Of a DNA stretch of 64,000 nt, positions 62,958-64,000 are shown one piece after another. The stretch is from positions 12,966,001-13,030,000 of the forward strand of contig CM065392.1 of the NCBI GenBank assembly GCA_033060915.1, written 5' to 3'. Within the stretch, counting starts at the first letter, position 1. Every line of letters starts with the position of its first letter. This stretch comes from Euryodendron excelsum. Its lineage: Eukaryota; Streptophyta; Magnoliopsida; Ericales; Pentaphylacaceae. The notes beneath the pieces were generated by a model, which worked only from the letters and a program-made list of their open reading frames with translations, made no database searches and was not told the DNA's origin. A program made the translations under genes and the position numbers.

Positions 62958-63099
62958 AGGTCCAAGAAAACATGAGTACTAAACTTTTAGGGAGAAGAGG
63001 AGTTCACGTCACTAAGCGAGAGAAGACAAAACGGGAGGCCAAGCAGTCAAGACGGAAGCCCCCCCCCCCCCCCAGAGAGACAACGCTGAATCGGCTCGT

Positions 63100-64000
63100 A
63101 TGATTAACGTGCTACACGGGTTGACAGATTCTAAAGCTGTCGACCAACATAGATACCGAACCGATATTCAAAAAATGGAGCACTTGAAGGAGATATTACA
63201 GATCGGTCCTCCTCACAAAAAAGCCAAGGTCGGCAGTGATACTGCGACCATAACCTTTACTGATAAAGATCTCGTGGGAGTTCAGACCTCCCATAATGAC
63301 ACACTTGTCGTGACTCTACGCTTGGCAGGTTGTGACATAAAGAGGCTGCTCATTGACCAGGGGAGCTCCTCCGAGGTTATGTACTATGACCTCTTCAAAA
63401 AGCTGAAATTGAAAGACGTCGACCTTCAACCCTTGCTCAACCCATTAATCTGGTTTAGCTCCAACCCAGTTTGGCCACTTGGGAAGGTGACCGTCCCTGT
63501 GACTACTGGAGGCATTATCCTATAGACAGAATTCCTGGTGGTTAACGTGCCATCCTCATATAATGCAATCATGGGCCGAACATAGTTACACCTCATGATG
63601 GCTATCCCCTCTCCTACCACCAGCTAATTCGCTTTCCCTCTCCAGAGGGGGTGCAAGAGATAGGGGGTACCAAGTTGCAGCAAAGCATTGCTTCCTTACA
63701 ACATGTGCCACGAAAGCAAAAACAGGTAAAATACAGATGATAGAGCTTCACGAGGACACATCTACGATTAAATGATGTTGGGCAGGTACCAGAGAAGAAA
63801 GCAGTTGAGGACCTAAAGAAAGTCCACATAGATTGGCAAAAGGAGAAGTACTTTGTGATTAACGCTTCCCTATCCTAAACCGAAGAGAATGCATTGATCG
63901 AGCTCTTGATGAGCTACATCGAAATCTTTGCTTGGATACCTTACGACATGCTTGGAATTGACGCGAAGATTACCTATCACAAATTAAGCGTAGGCCCTCA
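63100..64000 (+). pseudogene. pol fragment: protease and RT leader (broken, partial)
   Basis: LLIDQGSSSEV marks the aspartic protease (63340-63380), followed by YYDLFKKL and PLGKVTVPVTTGG. TAG at 63523 and TAG at 63583 interrupt it, and a frame change occurs near 63770. It keeps CGA at 63577, CAG at 63784 and TGG at 63933, where the first element has stops. The sequence ends within the segment before RT. Confidence 0.8.

Larger units (their letters stand above)
62313..64000 (+). mobile_element. Second Tat-lineage element, gag-deleted, cut by the window end
   Basis: Starts TGTGGGTC like the first element. It has a 626-bp LTR, a primer-binding site at 62941 and a leader that matches 30960-31030. 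It then jumps straight to text that matches 32551 onward (AGAAGACAAAACGGGAGG), so about 1.5 kb corresponding to gag is absent. Protease and the start of the RT region follow to the window edge. The 3' half and right boundary lie outside. It could move only with proteins from a relative. Confidence 0.87.

Overview
The window is nuclear DNA of a flowering plant. The protein-coding genes are split by GT-AG introns, the spacers are AT-rich and full of (CT)n and (AT)n microsatellites, and the mobile elements are plant types: Tat-lineage Ty3/gypsy retrotransposons and Tourist-like MITEs. The gene pair SMARCA3-like 1 / MED26 points to a core eudicot. I could not identify the species.

Layout. 1-6.8 kb is spacer with microsatellites, a strong hairpin (4168-4246), a compound tandem repeat (4.4-4.7 kb) and a 461-bp MITE (5915-6375). 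6920-17270 (+) is a complete three-exon gene for a SMARCA3-like / HLTF-type SNF2 ATPase with HIRAN and RING domains. Its second intron is 5.9 kb long. 22668-27397 (+) is a nine-exon MED26 gene (copy A). 57578-60661 (+) is a second nine-exon MED26 gene (copy B) with the same intron positions and phases. From memory, Arabidopsis has a SMARCA3-like gene next to a MED26 gene (At5g05130, At5g05140), so this looks like an old neighbourhood in which MED26 was duplicated locally.

The roughly 30 kb between the MED26 copies is mostly mobile DNA and its debris. A 15.2-kb Tat-type retrotransposon (30323-45477) has both LTRs, a 5-bp target-site duplication, a primer-binding site, broken gag and pol, a tandem-repeat 3' region and an antisense ORF. 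A 4.5-kb repeat block (37807-42287) is nested in it, and a 304-bp LTR-like fragment replaces part of RT/RNase H. A related Tat element starts at 62313 and runs off the window. It lacks nearly all of gag. Where the two relatives can be compared, a stop codon in one usually faces the sense codon in the other, and the differences are C-to-T type on one strand or the other, as expected for decay of methylated DNA.

The host genes have related nuclear roles: chromatin remodelling or DNA-damage tolerance (SMARCA3-like) and Mediator-dependent transcription (MED26). Nothing in the sequence shows that they act together. I saw no tRNA or rRNA gene, CRISPR array or bacterial-type feature. I did not find a clearly new biological system. 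The points most worth a second look are the divergent MED26 copy A, the gag-less Tat derivative, the alternating 62-bp repeat in the retrotransposon 3' region, and the nested 4.5-kb element.
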